Of a stretch of 64,000 nt of DNA, positions 44,722 to 54,675 are shown piece after piece. Made by a program: the position numbers and the translations under genes. Every line of letters begins with the position of its first letter. Within the stretch, counting starts at the first letter, position 1. The notes under the pieces are model-generated. The model saw nothing but the letters and a program-made list of their open reading frames with translations, had not been told where the DNA came from and did not search any database. Origin of the DNA: Rhizobium leucaenae USDA 9039 (GTDB taxonomy: Bacteria; Pseudomonadota; Alphaproteobacteria; Rhizobiales; Rhizobiaceae); the NCBI RefSeq assembly GCF_000426285.1, contig NZ_AUFB01000007.1:62001-126000 (forward strand), in the 5' to 3' direction.

Positions 44722-45101
44722 TGCGTGTGGTCGATAGTTCCTCATGGATAGAGTGGATTCTCGATAGCCCGATCGGACAGCGACTTTCCGGTCAAATTCC
44801 AGAACCGCGAGACTGCATCGTCCCGACAATAGTTCAGCTTGAGCTTTCGAAATGGCTTCTCCGCGAACAAGGCGAAGACGCCGTAAACAACTTCATTGCC
44901 TACACAATGTCATGCAACGTTGTTGAGCTGGATGCAGTCATCGCCCGCCGCGCGGCCGAAATATCGATGCAGCATAAACTCGCAACCGCCGATGCGATCA
45001 TCTATGCGACCGCTCTTCACCACGACGCCGATGTCCTGACATGTGATGGGCATTTCAAGGAACTGGAAAACGTAATCTACATTTCGAAGACGGTGGACTG
45101 A
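44721..45101 (+). CDS. VapC-type PIN-domain toxin
   Basis: A 126-residue PIN-domain ribonuclease. The acidic metal ligands Asp5 (VVDSSSWIEWI), Glu41 (VQLELSKWL), Asp91 (ATADAIIYATA) and Asp109 (LTCDGHF) are all present. Coupling to the VapB gene by a TGATG overlap supports a toxin-antitoxin pair. VapC enzymes cleave specific RNAs, often initiator tRNA. Confidence 0.88.
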   Translation: MRVVDSSSWIEWILDSPIGQRLSGQIPEPRDCIVPTIVQLELSKWLLREQGEDAVNNFIAYTMSCNVVELDAVIARRAAEISMQHKLATADAIIYATALHHDADVLTCDGHFKELENVIYISKTVD

Positions 45102-45102
45102 T

Positions 45103-45729
45103 GTGACAAACGGCGACCGCACATCCTCATTCTACGACAAGAACGCTGCCACTTACGCAATGCGCGAACGCAGCCTTCCGCAGCGTCGGCTCGACGCCTT
45201 TCTGAATGCCCTCCCCGCCGGCGCGTCGATTCTCGAGCTTGGTTGCGGCGGCGGTCAGGATGCGGCCTATATGATCGCGCAGGGCTTCAACGTGACGCCC
45301 ATGGATGGTTCGGCGGAAATGGCCAAGCAGGCCGAAAAGTTGCTTGGAAAGCCGGTGATCGTTCGCAGGTTCGAAGAGCTGGACGATGATCACGCTTATG
45401 ACGGCATTTGGGCCGAAGCATCCCTGCTGCATGTGCAGCGATCGGATCTTCCAGCGATATTCAACCGCGTTCACAAAGCCCTGAAGAACGGCGGCATATT
45501 TCACGCCAGTTTCAAAGCTGGAGACACTGAGGGTTACGACAGCTTCGGCCGGTATTACAACTACCTCTCGGCCGTCTGGCTGAACGATCTGCTGATTTCG
45601 GCCGAGTGGGACGACATTTCACTCAGTGAAACCGACGGTACCGGCTACGATGGCAAACCGACGAAATGGCTGCGGATGAAGGCCAGCAAAGGTATTCGGC
45701 CAGCTACCGAAGCCTTAAGCACACCTTGA
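45103..45729 (+). CDS. Class I SAM-dependent methyltransferase
   Basis: A 208-residue protein with motif I ILELGCGGGQDAAYM, the acidic residue of motif II MDGSAEMAKQ, and AEASLLHVQRSDLPAIF. It starts with GTG 1 nt after the VapC stop, so it is translationally coupled to the toxin-antitoxin genes. The substrate is unknown. Co-expression with VapBC is unusual but may only reflect read-through. Confidence 0.85.
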   Translation: MTNGDRTSSFYDKNAATYAMRERSLPQRRLDAFLNALPAGASILELGCGGGQDAAYMIAQGFNVTPMDGSAEMAKQAEKLLGKPVIVRRFEELDDDHAYDGIWAEASLLHVQRSDLPAIFNRVHKALKNGGIFHASFKAGDTEGYDSFGRYYNYLSAVWLNDLLISAEWDDISLSETDGTGYDGKPTKWLRMKASKGIRPATEALSTP

Positions 45730-45737
45730 AACGATCA

Positions 45738-45770
45738 GGGCCGGGGAAGTCTCCCTCCCCGGCCCTTCTC
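45738..45770. terminator. Bidirectional terminator-like hairpin
   Basis: GGGCCGGGGA and TCCCCGGCCC make a perfect 10-bp stem with an 8-nt loop between the convergent methyltransferase and ilvC genes, followed by CTTCTC rather than a pure T-run. Confidence 0.7.
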
Positions 45771-45793
45771 ATTGGATATAGGCCCGAAGAAGC

Positions 45794-46849
<1,056 letters not shown>

Positions 46850-46857
46850 CTAAATAG

Positions 46858-47508
46858 TCAGACGGTCGCTGCTGCTTCCGCCAATACCTTTTCCGTGCCG
46901 TAAAGCCGGAGGAAAGCACTGACCGCCTTCTCCGCCTGGCGGCTGGTGTCCTTCAAACCGGGCTCGCCGAGCAGCATGCGTACATGCAGATCGGAAACGA
47001 TGAGCCCGTAGAACGTGTGATATGCCTCATCGGCGTCGGTAAAGCGCAACAGCCCTGCCCGCTTGCCGGCGTCGATCAGCCCGCTGGCGCGCCGGTCGAT
47101 CTGGCGCCGCCCGCGCTCGAGCAGCAGTTTGCCGAGTTTCGAGCCATCGCGGTTCGATTGACCGATCGCCAGACGATTCAACGCCAGTGAAACGTCGCCC
47201 GCCAAGACCTCCAGCAGATCGCGGGCGAAAATGACGAGATGGTCGTGCAGGCTCGCTACGGTCAGCCGTTCGCCGTTGCGCTCAAAGGTGCGCACCTTGC
47301 TCGCCTGATAGGCGATCATCGCCGACAACAGACCATCGCGGTCGCCGAACCACTTATAGAGACTTTCCTTGGAGCAATTGGCAGCGCGCGCAACACCCGA
47401 GGTCGTCAGCGCCTTTTCGCCGCCATCGACAAGCAAACGCAGCGCCTGTTCCAGAACGGCGTTCTGGCGCGGCGAAAACTCGCTCGACTGTCCTGCTTCG
47501 CTAAGCAC
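46858..47508 (-). CDS. TetR family transcriptional regulator
   Basis: A 216-residue regulator. The helix-turn-helix (GVARAANCSKESLYKWFGDR) is in the N-terminal 70 residues. A GTG start at 47508 with GGGAG 8 nt upstream fits better than the TTG at 47523. A perfect GTAC palindrome just upstream suggests autoregulation. It is close to ilvC in the same direction, but a role in controlling ilvC is not shown. Confidence 0.85.
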   Translation of the reverse strand: MLSEAGQSSEFSPRQNAVLEQALRLLVDGGEKALTTSGVARAANCSKESLYKWFGDRDGLLSAMIAYQASKVRTFERNGERLTVASLHDHLVIFARDLLEVLAGDVSLALNRLAIGQSNRDGSKLGKLLLERGRRQIDRRASGLIDAGKRAGLLRFTDADEAYHTFYGLIVSDLHVRMLLGEPGLKDTSRQAEKAVSAFLRLYGTEKVLAEAAATV

Positions 47509-47527
47509 GATGGCCACTCCCAAATGC

Positions 47528-47541
47528 GTACCGTACGGTAC
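47528..47541. promoter_or_regulatory. Probable TetR operator
   Basis: GTACCGTACGGTAC is a perfect 14-bp palindrome lying 20 nt upstream of the TetR start. Its position and symmetry are typical of a TetR-family autoregulatory site. Confidence 0.65.
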
Positions 47542-47622
47542 GGTTCGTGGCCGTTATGACTGAGGGGAAAGCAAGCGTCAAGCGCAAATCGTTGCTGCAC
47601 CGCGTCAATAACAGGAAGGAAA

Positions 47623-48531
47623 TTATTCCGCTGCGATCGGGCTCCGCATGGCCTCGACATCCTTCAAGGGCGGAAGTCCATAGAGGCGACTATATTCGCG
47701 GCTGAACTGCGAAGGGCTCTGATAGCCGACGCGATGGCCGGCCGAACCGACATCAAGCTGCTCGACGATCATCAGCCGCCGCGCTTCGTGGAGCCGAAGC
47801 TGCTTCTGATATTGCATCGGCGACATGGCCGTCACCGCCTTGAAATGATGGTGCAGCGACGAAACGCTCATGCCGACGCGCTCCGCCAGTTCCTCGATGC
47901 GCAACGGTTGGGCGAAGTTGCCGCGTATCCAGGCAACGGCACGCGCCACTCTGTTGCTCTGGCTCTCGGCCATTGCCACCTGCAGCAGCCGAGGACCGTT
48001 CGGACCGGTCAGCAGGCGATAAAGGATCTCCTGCTCGATCAACGGCGCCATGGCGGGAATATCCTCCGGCCGGTCGAGCAGTCTGAGCAGTCGCAGCGAG
48101 GCATCGAGCAGTTCCGGCGATGCCGCATTGACGGCAAGGCCGCGCATAGGCTCCGCCATCATTGCTTGGCGCGGAACATTGACGCGCGACAGCAGCTCCT
48201 TCAGCCGCTCGCTGTCGAGCACCATGGAGAAGCAAAGATAGGGAGTGTCATTACGGACATTGGTGACCTGTGTCGATACAGGCAGGTCGAGCGCGGTCAG
48301 AATATACTCGCCGACGCCGTAGTGGTAGGTATCGGCACCGACCGTCAGGCTTTTCCGCCCCTGAACCACAACGGCATAGGAGGGACGGTAAGCCCCATGT
48401 TGCCACACGGTGACCGCCGACTGCCGGTAGAGGTTGAGACCTTCGATCGGCGTGCGATGTTCCCCATCCCCCGTGGCGAAACGGGCAACGATGGAGGCGA
48501 GTTCCTGATTGGGGTTGAAAGCCAGTGTCAT
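47623..48531 (-). CDS. AraC family transcriptional regulator
   Basis: A 302-residue protein with an N-terminal AraC_N cupin-like domain (YRPSYAVVVQGRKSLTVG) and a C-terminal double helix-turn-helix (IEELAERVGMSVSSLHHHFK, then VGYQSPSQFSREYSRLYG). ATG at 48531 is used; an upstream TTG would add two residues. It diverges from the alcohol dehydrogenase gene, which is the expected target. Confidence 0.88.
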   Translation of the reverse strand: MTLAFNPNQELASIVARFATGDGEHRTPIEGLNLYRQSAVTVWQHGAYRPSYAVVVQGRKSLTVGADTYHYGVGEYILTALDLPVSTQVTNVRNDTPYLCFSMVLDSERLKELLSRVNVPRQAMMAEPMRGLAVNAASPELLDASLRLLRLLDRPEDIPAMAPLIEQEILYRLLTGPNGPRLLQVAMAESQSNRVARAVAWIRGNFAQPLRIEELAERVGMSVSSLHHHFKAVTAMSPMQYQKQLRLHEARRLMIVEQLDVGSAGHRVGYQSPSQFSREYSRLYGLPPLKDVEAMRSPIAAE

Positions 48532-48730
48532 GCGCAACCGATTGTTTTTGAGAGCGTGTAGAGGCTTATCTAGGTGAACCCCTCTCGCTGAAAAAGAGCC
48601 GCCGTCAATTTAGATTCGCAGGATCGTACATAAAGCTTGCAGGATCGCTCTAACGCAGTCGCCCCGTCCCGATGCATAGTCCAGCGTCTCAATTCCACTC
48701 CCAACCCATCCCACAGATAAGGAACCTCCC

Positions 48731-49774
48731 ATGCCTATCGCAAAGGGTTATGCAGCAACCGACGCGTCCAAGCCGCTCACTCCGTTCACCTTCGAACGCC
48801 GTGATCCGAACGAGGACGATGTCGTTATCGCGATCAAATTCTCCGGCATCTGCCATTCCGACATTCATCAGGCTCGCAACGAATGGGGCAACGCCAAATA
48901 TCCCATGGTACCGGGTCACGAGATCGCCGGCATCGTCAGCGCAGTCGGCTCGAAAGTAACCAAATTCAAGGTCGGTGACCGCGTTGGCGTCGGCTGCTTC
49001 GTCAATTCGTGCACGAGTTGCGCCACCCGCGATCTCGACCTCGAACATTACATGCCGGGCGTGGTCCAGACCTACAATGACGTCGAAGCCGACGGCGAAA
49101 CGCCGACCTATGGCGGCTATTCGGACTCGATCGTCGTCAAGGAAGGCTATGTCCTTTCCATCCCCGACAATCTTCCACTCGACGCTGCGGCCCCGCTGCT
49201 CTGCGCCGGCATCACGCTTTACTCGCCGCTGCACCACTGGAAGGCCGGCCCCGGCAAAAAGGTCGCCATCGTCGGCATGGGCGGACTCGGCCATATGGGC
49301 GTCAAGATTGCCCACGCCATGGGCGCAGACGTCACCGTTCTCAGCCAGACGCTGTCGAAGAAGGAAGACGGTCTCCGCCTCGGCGCTGATCACTACTACG
49401 CCACGAGCGACGCCGACACATTCAAGACGCTCGCCGGCACATTCGACCTCATCATCATGACGGTTGGTATCGCCGTCGACTGGAACGCCTATCTAGGCCT
49501 GCTGAAGGTCGATGGGAGCATGGTCGTCGTCGGTGCGCCCGAGCATCCGGTTCCGGTTCATGCCTTCTCGCTGATTCCCGGCCGACGCAGCCTTTCCGGT
49601 TCGATGATCGGCTCGATCAAGGAAACCCAGGAAATGCTCGATTTCTGCGGCAAGCACAACATTGCCTCGGAAATAGAGGTGATCAATATCGATCAGGTCA
49701 ACGAAGCCTATGAGCGCGTGCTGAAGAGCGACGTCCGCTACCGCTTCGTCATCGATATCGCCTCGCTGGCCTAA
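48731..49774 (+). CDS. NAD(P)-dependent alcohol dehydrogenase (YahK-like)
   Basis: A 347-residue zinc alcohol dehydrogenase. The catalytic-site residues Cys41 (GICHSD) and His63 (PGHEIAG) and the Rossmann motif [10 protein letters not shown] are present. In the structural-zinc lobe, Cys94 and Cys97 are kept but the next two ligands are replaced (Arg100 and Met108 in [15 protein letters not shown]). The enzyme may lack structural zinc. It diverges from the AraC regulator and ends before a strong terminator. Confidence 0.88.
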   Translation: MPIAKGYAATDASKPLTPFTFERRDPNEDDVVIAIKFSGICHSDIHQARNEWGNAKYPMVPGHEIAGIVSAVGSKVTKFKVGDRVGVGCFVNSCTSCATRDLDLEHYMPGVVQTYNDVEADGETPTYGGYSDSIVVKEGYVLSIPDNLPLDAAAPLLCAGITLYSPLHHWKAGPGKKVAIVGMGGLGHMGVKIAHAMGADVTVLSQTLSKKEDGLRLGADHYYATSDADTFKTLAGTFDLIIMTVGIAVDWNAYLGLLKVDGSMVVVGAPEHPVPVHAFSLIPGRRSLSGSMIGSIKETQEMLDFCGKHNIASEIEVINIDQVNEAYERVLKSDVRYRFVIDIASLA

Positions 49775-49895
49775 AGCTCGTCACGATCTTTCAGATTCGC
49801 TCCCACGCTTAGCTCCTTGTTTTTGCATGTCGTTTTCGCAAAACCGCCGCACACTTTTGCGCGACATGCATTAAGCGCTACGACACAAGACTTAC

Positions 49896-49928
49896 AGAAA
49901 AGGGCAGCCACCGGCGCTGCCCTTTTCT
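49896..49928. terminator. Bidirectional intrinsic terminator
   Basis: AGAAAAGGGCAGC and GCTGCCCTTTTCT form a perfect 13-bp stem between the convergent alcohol dehydrogenase and NADH dehydrogenase genes. The A-run and T-run at its base make it work on both strands; it reaches the last codon of the NADH dehydrogenase gene. Confidence 0.85.
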
Positions 49929-51190
49929 CATTCCTCACGCATCGCTTCCCTTTGCGTGATCAGCCGCGCGCTGTGCTGGCGGCTGATATAGACCCACAGC
50001 CAGCTCCAGGCGACCGCAATGCGCCAGCGCGTGCCGATCAGGAAATAGATATGCGCAAGGCCCCAGATCCACCAGGCGATCCATCCCCTGAGTTTGATCC
50101 AGCCGAAATCGATGATCGCGGCACTCTTGCCGATCGTGGCAAGACTTCCCTGATGACGATAATGAAATGGCCCCGGCGCCGACTGTCCGGATAGCTTTGC
50201 CCGTATCAACTTGGCGATGTAGGCACCCTGCTGCTTGGCGGCCGGCGCGATGCCCGGCACGGGGCTGCCATCGTCGCGCATTACCGCCGCGGTGTCGCCG
50301 ATAACGAAGATATCCGCCTCGCCGGGTGCTCTCAACTCCTTGTCGACCATGACGCGGCCGGCGCGGTCGGCCGGGACGCCGAGCCATTCAGCCGCGGGCG
50401 AAGCCTGCACGCCAGCGGCCCAGACGATCGTCCGGCTCGGCACGAAGGTCTCGCCGATCGTTACGCCCTCCGTTGTGCAGGATGTGACGGGTTTTCCAGT
50501 ACGAACTTCGACGCCCAAGTTTTCCAGCGCCTTGTGGGCGTAGGAAGACAAGCCTTCGTCAAAACTTGGGAGAACACGCGGACCGGCTTCGACAAGAATG
50601 ATCCTGGCCTTGGTCGTGTCTATGTTGCGGAACTCCTTCGGCAGCGTCGTTCTGGCCAGCTCGGCGATAATGCCGGCAAGCTCGACGCCGGTTGGCCCGG
50701 CGCCAACGATGGTGAAAGTCAGCAGAGCATCGCGCGCGGCGGGATCGCTCTCCATTTCGGCCCGTTCGAAGGCCAGCAGAACGCGGCGACGGATCGTCGT
50801 TGCGTCCTCCAGCGTCTTCAATCCTGGCGCCACCGGTTCCCATTCGTCATGTCCGAAATAGGCATGCGTCGCACCCGTCGCCAGCACAAGCGTGTCATAT
50901 GCGATCGTGGTGCCACCCTTCAGCGTTATCACATGCGCCTTACTGTCAACGCCGACGACCTCCGCCAGCAGTGTCGTCACTTCCGGCCGATCTCGGAAAA
51001 GACTACGGATCGGCCAGGCGATCTCGGCGGTGGAGAGCAAGGTGGTGGCGACTTGATAAAGCAGCGGCTGGAATAGGTGATGATTGCGCCGGTCGATCAG
51101 CGTGACGCGGACCGGAGCTCCCTTGAGATCGTTGACGAGCTGCAAGCCGCCAAACCCACCCCCAACGACGACAACGTGATGATCCTGCAC
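49928..51190 (-). CDS. Type II NADH dehydrogenase (NDH-2)
   Basis: A flavoprotein of about 420 residues with FAD motif VVVVGGGFGGLQLV, NAD motif TIVGAGPTGVELAG, the active-site YQVATTLLS and a hydrophobic amphipathic C-terminus (GWIAWWIWGLAHIYFLIG) that anchors it to the membrane. It oxidises NADH and reduces quinone without proton pumping. A GTG start at 51190, just before QDHHVVVVGG, is preferred; ATG at 51265 would add 25 residues. Confidence 0.9.
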   Translation of the reverse strand: MQDHHVVVVGGGFGGLQLVNDLKGAPVRVTLIDRRNHHLFQPLLYQVATTLLSTAEIAWPIRSLFRDRPEVTTLLAEVVGVDSKAHVITLKGGTTIAYDTLVLATGATHAYFGHDEWEPVAPGLKTLEDATTIRRRVLLAFERAEMESDPAARDALLTFTIVGAGPTGVELAGIIAELARTTLPKEFRNIDTTKARIILVEAGPRVLPSFDEGLSSYAHKALENLGVEVRTGKPVTSCTTEGVTIGETFVPSRTIVWAAGVQASPAAEWLGVPADRAGRVMVDKELRAPGEADIFVIGDTAAVMRDDGSPVPGIAPAAKQQGAYIAKLIRAKLSGQSAPGPFHYRHQGSLATIGKSAAIIDFGWIKLRGWIAWWIWGLAHIYFLIGTRWRIAVAWSWLWVYISRQHSARLITQREAMREE

Positions 51191-51371
51191 GATGACACCC
51201 CGTATCTGTTTTACACCTGCGAACGTAGGGTTGAGGACGATGGTGGGCAACCGCCTTTTATGCATGGCACCTGTGCGGGGCGCGAACCGAATGACTGGAC
51301 TTTGGTGGCAGATGCCACCAGTAGCAGCTTTCGACCCGAAGCGGACGCGAGAGATGCTGGGCGCTTATCGT

Positions 51372-52004
51372 TCAAGCCAGCCTGAGTGTGGCCAAGTCGC
51401 CGCTGCTGAGTGCCGTTAGGTTGGCTTCGATTTTATCTATTGGCCAGTCCCACCAAGTAAGACGAAGAAGCTCGCTGATGACTTCGCTGGAATAACGCAT
51501 TCGGATAATAGATGCCGGATTTCCTCCGACAACTGCGTAGGGCGGTACGTCGCGAGCAACGACCGATGCGGCAGCGACAATCGCACCCGCACCTATGTGG
51601 ACACCCGGCATAATTGCCGCGTTTTGGCCAATCCATACATCGTGGTCCACAATCGTGTCCTTCACGGGCAGGTCTTTGTAGCCAAAGGTCTCTGGTTTGA
51701 AGATGCGAAACGGATAGGTGGTGAAGCCAGTCATCGGATGGTTAGCCGAACTGGTAATGAAATAGCTTCCTCTGGCAATCTGGACAAACTTGCCGATCAC
51801 CAGCCGTTCGCGAACGCTATGACCAAGATAAGGGGCCAGAATCCCGGCAGTGTCTTCGGGCTTTGCAGAATGCGTGTAATAGCTGAAATCGCCGATCTCC
51901 ATGCGCGGATGGTCTATGACGTTCTTCAGATACACCGTGTCCCTATATACAGTCCCATCGGGCAGGGTAATTGGATTAACGGCATTTGCGTCGAGAAGAG
52001 CCAT
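51372..52004 (-). CDS. CatB-related O-acetyltransferase (left-handed beta-helix)
   Basis: A 210-residue hexapeptide-repeat acetyltransferase of the xenobiotic/Vat-CatB type: IGDFSYYTHS, GKFVQIARGSYFITSSANHP with the catalytic His, HDVWIGQNAAIMPGVHIGAGAIV, and VVGGNPASIIR. It transfers acetyl from acetyl-CoA to a hydroxyl group of an unknown acceptor. ATG at 52004 is used. Antibiotic resistance cannot be inferred from this alone. Confidence 0.88.
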   Translation of the reverse strand: MALLDANAVNPITLPDGTVYRDTVYLKNVIDHPRMEIGDFSYYTHSAKPEDTAGILAPYLGHSVRERLVIGKFVQIARGSYFITSSANHPMTGFTTYPFRIFKPETFGYKDLPVKDTIVDHDVWIGQNAAIMPGVHIGAGAIVAAASVVARDVPPYAVVGGNPASIIRMRYSSEVISELLRLTWWDWPIDKIEANLTALSSGDLATLRLA

Positions 52005-52281
52005 GGAGAACCTGTTCAAACATACTGACAGCCAGCCATGCCGAAGCGGCGTCCTGTTGAAATCTTGGGGCTGACTTTATTGCGATTAGGCTATTGCCTC
52101 TGAGCGGTGAAATCCATCATGGACCGTGTATCGCTCTGATGAATAATTTTGATACCGAAATTCTTGATGCCAGAGACATCCATCCGCCTACGATGTCCGC
52201 AAATTCGGCGCAAAGTTGCCGTCAATGATGCTTCGCAAGACCTGGCGGCACTCGCTACATCGTTCCGCAAACGAGATCGCT

Positions 52282-52746
52282 TCACTCGGCATAGCTGACC
52301 GGGATCGTCACGCCGCTTTTCAACACTTCCATCGAGATCGACGCCGAAACGTCGAAGAGTTCTACGCGGCGCACGATCTTCTTGTAGATGACATCATAGT
52401 GTTCGACACGCGGCAGCACGATTTTCAGGATATAGTCATGGTTGCCGGTCAGCCGGTGTGCCTCGACAATCTCGGGAATATCACTGATCGCCTTGCGAAA
52501 GGTTTCGATCCATTCGTCGGCGTGATGCGCTGTCTTGATCAGCGCGTAGAGCGTCGTCGGCACACCCATCTTCTCGCGATCGAGCACGACGATACGTCTC
52601 GCGATATGACCGCTTTCCTCCAGCCGCTGGATGCGCCGGGAGCAAGCGGAGACCGATAGCGCCACGCTGTCGGCGAGATCGGTCACCGAAATGCCGGCAT
52701 CGGTCTGCAAAAGATCGAGAATCTTTCGGTCGCGTTCATCAAGCAT
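52282..52746 (-). CDS. Lrp/AsnC family transcriptional regulator
   Basis: A 154-residue regulator starting MLDERDRKILDLLQTD, with GGGAG upstream of the ATG at 52746. The helix-turn-helix is at about residues 20-42 (VTDLADSVALSVSACSRRIQ) and the RAM domain contains TGNHDYILKIVL. It diverges from the racemase gene, which is its probable target. Confidence 0.88.
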   Translation of the reverse strand: MLDERDRKILDLLQTDAGISVTDLADSVALSVSACSRRIQRLEESGHIARRIVVLDREKMGVPTTLYALIKTAHHADEWIETFRKAISDIPEIVEAHRLTGNHDYILKIVLPRVEHYDVIYKKIVRRVELFDVSASISMEVLKSGVTIPVSYAE

Positions 52747-52907
52747 GTGCAGCCATCTCCCGTAATGACGCTGTGTTTTTGCGCATAATATGATATCGGC
52801 GCAAAATTTTGCAGATAAAATCGCAGGCACGACAAAGATTGCAAACACGCGGCGCGTGAAATGCCTCAATATTCTGCTATTCATAGTCAAGAACGGAGAG
52901 CAGCAGT

Positions 52908-53627
52908 ATGCGCACCATCGGCCTAATCGGCGGCATGAGTTTCGAGAGTTCCGCGGTTTATTACCGTCTTATCAATGAGATGGTCCGCGACCGACTGGGC
53001 GGCCTCGCCTCGGCCGAGGTGCTGATGTACTCCGTCAATTTCGAAGACATCGTTGCCTTGCAGAAGGCCGGGCGTTGGGATGATGCCGCTGCCCGTCTTG
53101 GCGATGTGGCGCAGCGTCTGCAGACCGCCGGCGCCGAATGCGTGTTGATCTGCACCAACACCATGCACCTGATCGCGCCGGAAGTTGCCGCGCGCGTCTC
53201 CATTCCGCTGATCCACATCATCGACGAAACGGCGGCTGCATTGAAGGATGCCGGTCGCGTCAAGCCGCTGCTGTTGGCCACGCGCTACACGATGGAGCAT
53301 GGGTTCTACACCGACCGCATGGCCCGCAACGGTGTCTCCGTCATGGTGCCGGATGCTGAAGACCGTACGACTACCCACGACATCATCTTCAACGAACTCT
53401 GCGCCGGCATAGTCAAGGACGAGTCGCGCCGGAAGCTGATGGCAATCATCGAACGCGCCAAAGCCAAAGGTGCTGACAGCGTCATCCTCGGCTGCACCGA
53501 GATCTGCCTGATTCTCGATCCGAATGCGCTGACTTTACCGGGCTTCGACACCACGACGATCCACGCAGAGAAAGCCGTCGATTTCGCCCTTAATGGGCAA
53601 ACTACTAGCACCAGCCAGGCCGCATAG
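52908..53627 (+). CDS. Aspartate/glutamate racemase family protein
   Basis: A 239-residue cofactor-independent racemase of the YgeA type. The paired catalytic cysteines are Cys82 (ICTNTMH) and Cys196 (LGCTEICL), and the N-terminal GLIGGMSFESSAVYY is typical. It interconverts the enantiomers of an acidic or other amino acid. The divergent Lrp regulator suggests control by an amino acid. Confidence 0.9.
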   Translation: MRTIGLIGGMSFESSAVYYRLINEMVRDRLGGLASAEVLMYSVNFEDIVALQKAGRWDDAAARLGDVAQRLQTAGAECVLICTNTMHLIAPEVAARVSIPLIHIIDETAAALKDAGRVKPLLLATRYTMEHGFYTDRMARNGVSVMVPDAEDRTTTHDIIFNELCAGIVKDESRRKLMAIIERAKAKGADSVILGCTEICLILDPNALTLPGFDTTTIHAEKAVDFALNGQTTSTSQAA

Positions 53628-53663
53628 ATCAAGTCAAATTTACTTGACTCAGTCCAATAAATG

Positions 53664-53703
53664 ATGGACATCGTCTTCTATATTATAGGGAGACGATGTC
53701 CAT
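53664..53703. promoter_or_regulatory. 12-bp inverted repeat spanning the MarR-GNAT start codon
   Basis: ATGGACATCGTC and GACGATGTCCAT are exact 12-bp arms around a 16-nt spacer that contains TATATTATA (a good -10) and the AGGGAG ribosome site. Both candidate start codons (53696 and 53702) lie in the right arm. The repeat is a likely MarR operator. In RNA containing both arms it would also be a hairpin hiding the start codon. Confidence 0.75.
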
Positions 53704-54631
53704 GCTTGTTACGACGGAACCTGCGACCATCGATGCAGTTCGCGACTTCAATCGCTTCTACACCAATTTCCTCGGCGTTCTGAACAGAGCCTATCTCGAC
53801 AGCCCCTACGCGCTGACCGACGTCCGCGTGCTGTTCGAAATCGGCTCACGCGGCGGCGTCGCCGCCTCCACACTGACGCGCGACCTGCATCTCGATCCCG
53901 CCTATCTCAGCCGCATTTTGAAACGCTTTCGCGAAGACGGCTTGATCGAAACCAAGCCCGATCCGGACGATCTGCGCAGCCAGACCATCACGGTCACCGA
54001 CAAGGGACAACAGCAGTTCCACGAATTCGTGCGCCGCTCCCGCGCCGAAATCGCCGGGCATTTCGACGCGCTAGCAATCGGTGAGCCCGAGCGTGTCATC
54101 GACGCGATGCGAACGATCCAGACCGCACTCAACCCCAGCGCCAATGCCGTGCCGCCCGCCGTCATCCGCACCCACCGCGCCGGCGATATCGGCTGGATCG
54201 TCCAGAGCCAGGCGCGCTTCTATTGCGAGGAATTCGGTTGGGATCTGCGCTTCGAAGGCTTGGTCGCCGAAGTCGCCGGTAAATTTCTCGCCAACTTCAA
54301 TCCGCAGAAGGACCAATGCTGGATCGTCGAGCGGGGCGGACTGAATGTCGGTTCCGTCATGGTCGCCGATGGCGGCGGCGGCATCGCAAAGCTCCGGCTG
54401 CTCTATGTCGATAAGACGGCGCGAGGTCTCGGCCTCGGCAAGCTGCTGGTCGGCGAATGCATCCGTTTTGCCCGCAGCGCCGGCTACCATCAGCTTTCGC
54501 TCTGGACCAACGATATTCTCGATGCCGCCCGAGGCATTTATGTCCAGTCTGGATTCCGGCTCGTCTCGGAAGAAAAGCACCGCATGTTCGGCCCCGAATT
54601 GAACGGCCAGACCTGGGTGCTGGATTTGTAA
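53696..54631 (+). CDS. Bifunctional MarR regulator/GNAT acetyltransferase
   Basis: A 311-residue fusion. Residues 1-145 form a MarR winged helix (ALTDVRVLFEIGSRGGVAA, AYLSRILKRFREDGLIET). Residues 160-310 form a GNAT domain with the acetyl-CoA loop KTARGLGLGKLLVGECIRFA. The combination is a known architecture whose substrates are unclear; the acetyltransferase part could modify an inducer. It is probably self-regulated through the inverted repeat over its start. Confidence 0.9.
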   Translation: MSMLVTTEPATIDAVRDFNRFYTNFLGVLNRAYLDSPYALTDVRVLFEIGSRGGVAASTLTRDLHLDPAYLSRILKRFREDGLIETKPDPDDLRSQTITVTDKGQQQFHEFVRRSRAEIAGHFDALAIGEPERVIDAMRTIQTALNPSANAVPPAVIRTHRAGDIGWIVQSQARFYCEEFGWDLRFEGLVAEVAGKFLANFNPQKDQCWIVERGGLNVGSVMVADGGGGIAKLRLLYVDKTARGLGLGKLLVGECIRFARSAGYHQLSLWTNDILDAARGIYVQSGFRLVSEEKHRMFGPELNGQTWVLDL

Positions 54632-54675
54632 TCGTTCAAGGCGAGGTGGAGAGAACTTTGACGGCCTGCCGTGGC

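Noticed and set aside
51303..51320. 8-bp palindrome TGGTGGCA/TGCCACCA as a terminator or operator
   Set aside because: The stem has only a 2-nt loop and no T-run, and it lies between two co-directional genes without other signals; chance cannot be excluded.
51372..52004. Call of a chloramphenicol or streptogramin resistance gene
   Set aside because: The hexapeptide acetyltransferase family is broad, and nothing in the context points to antibiotics.
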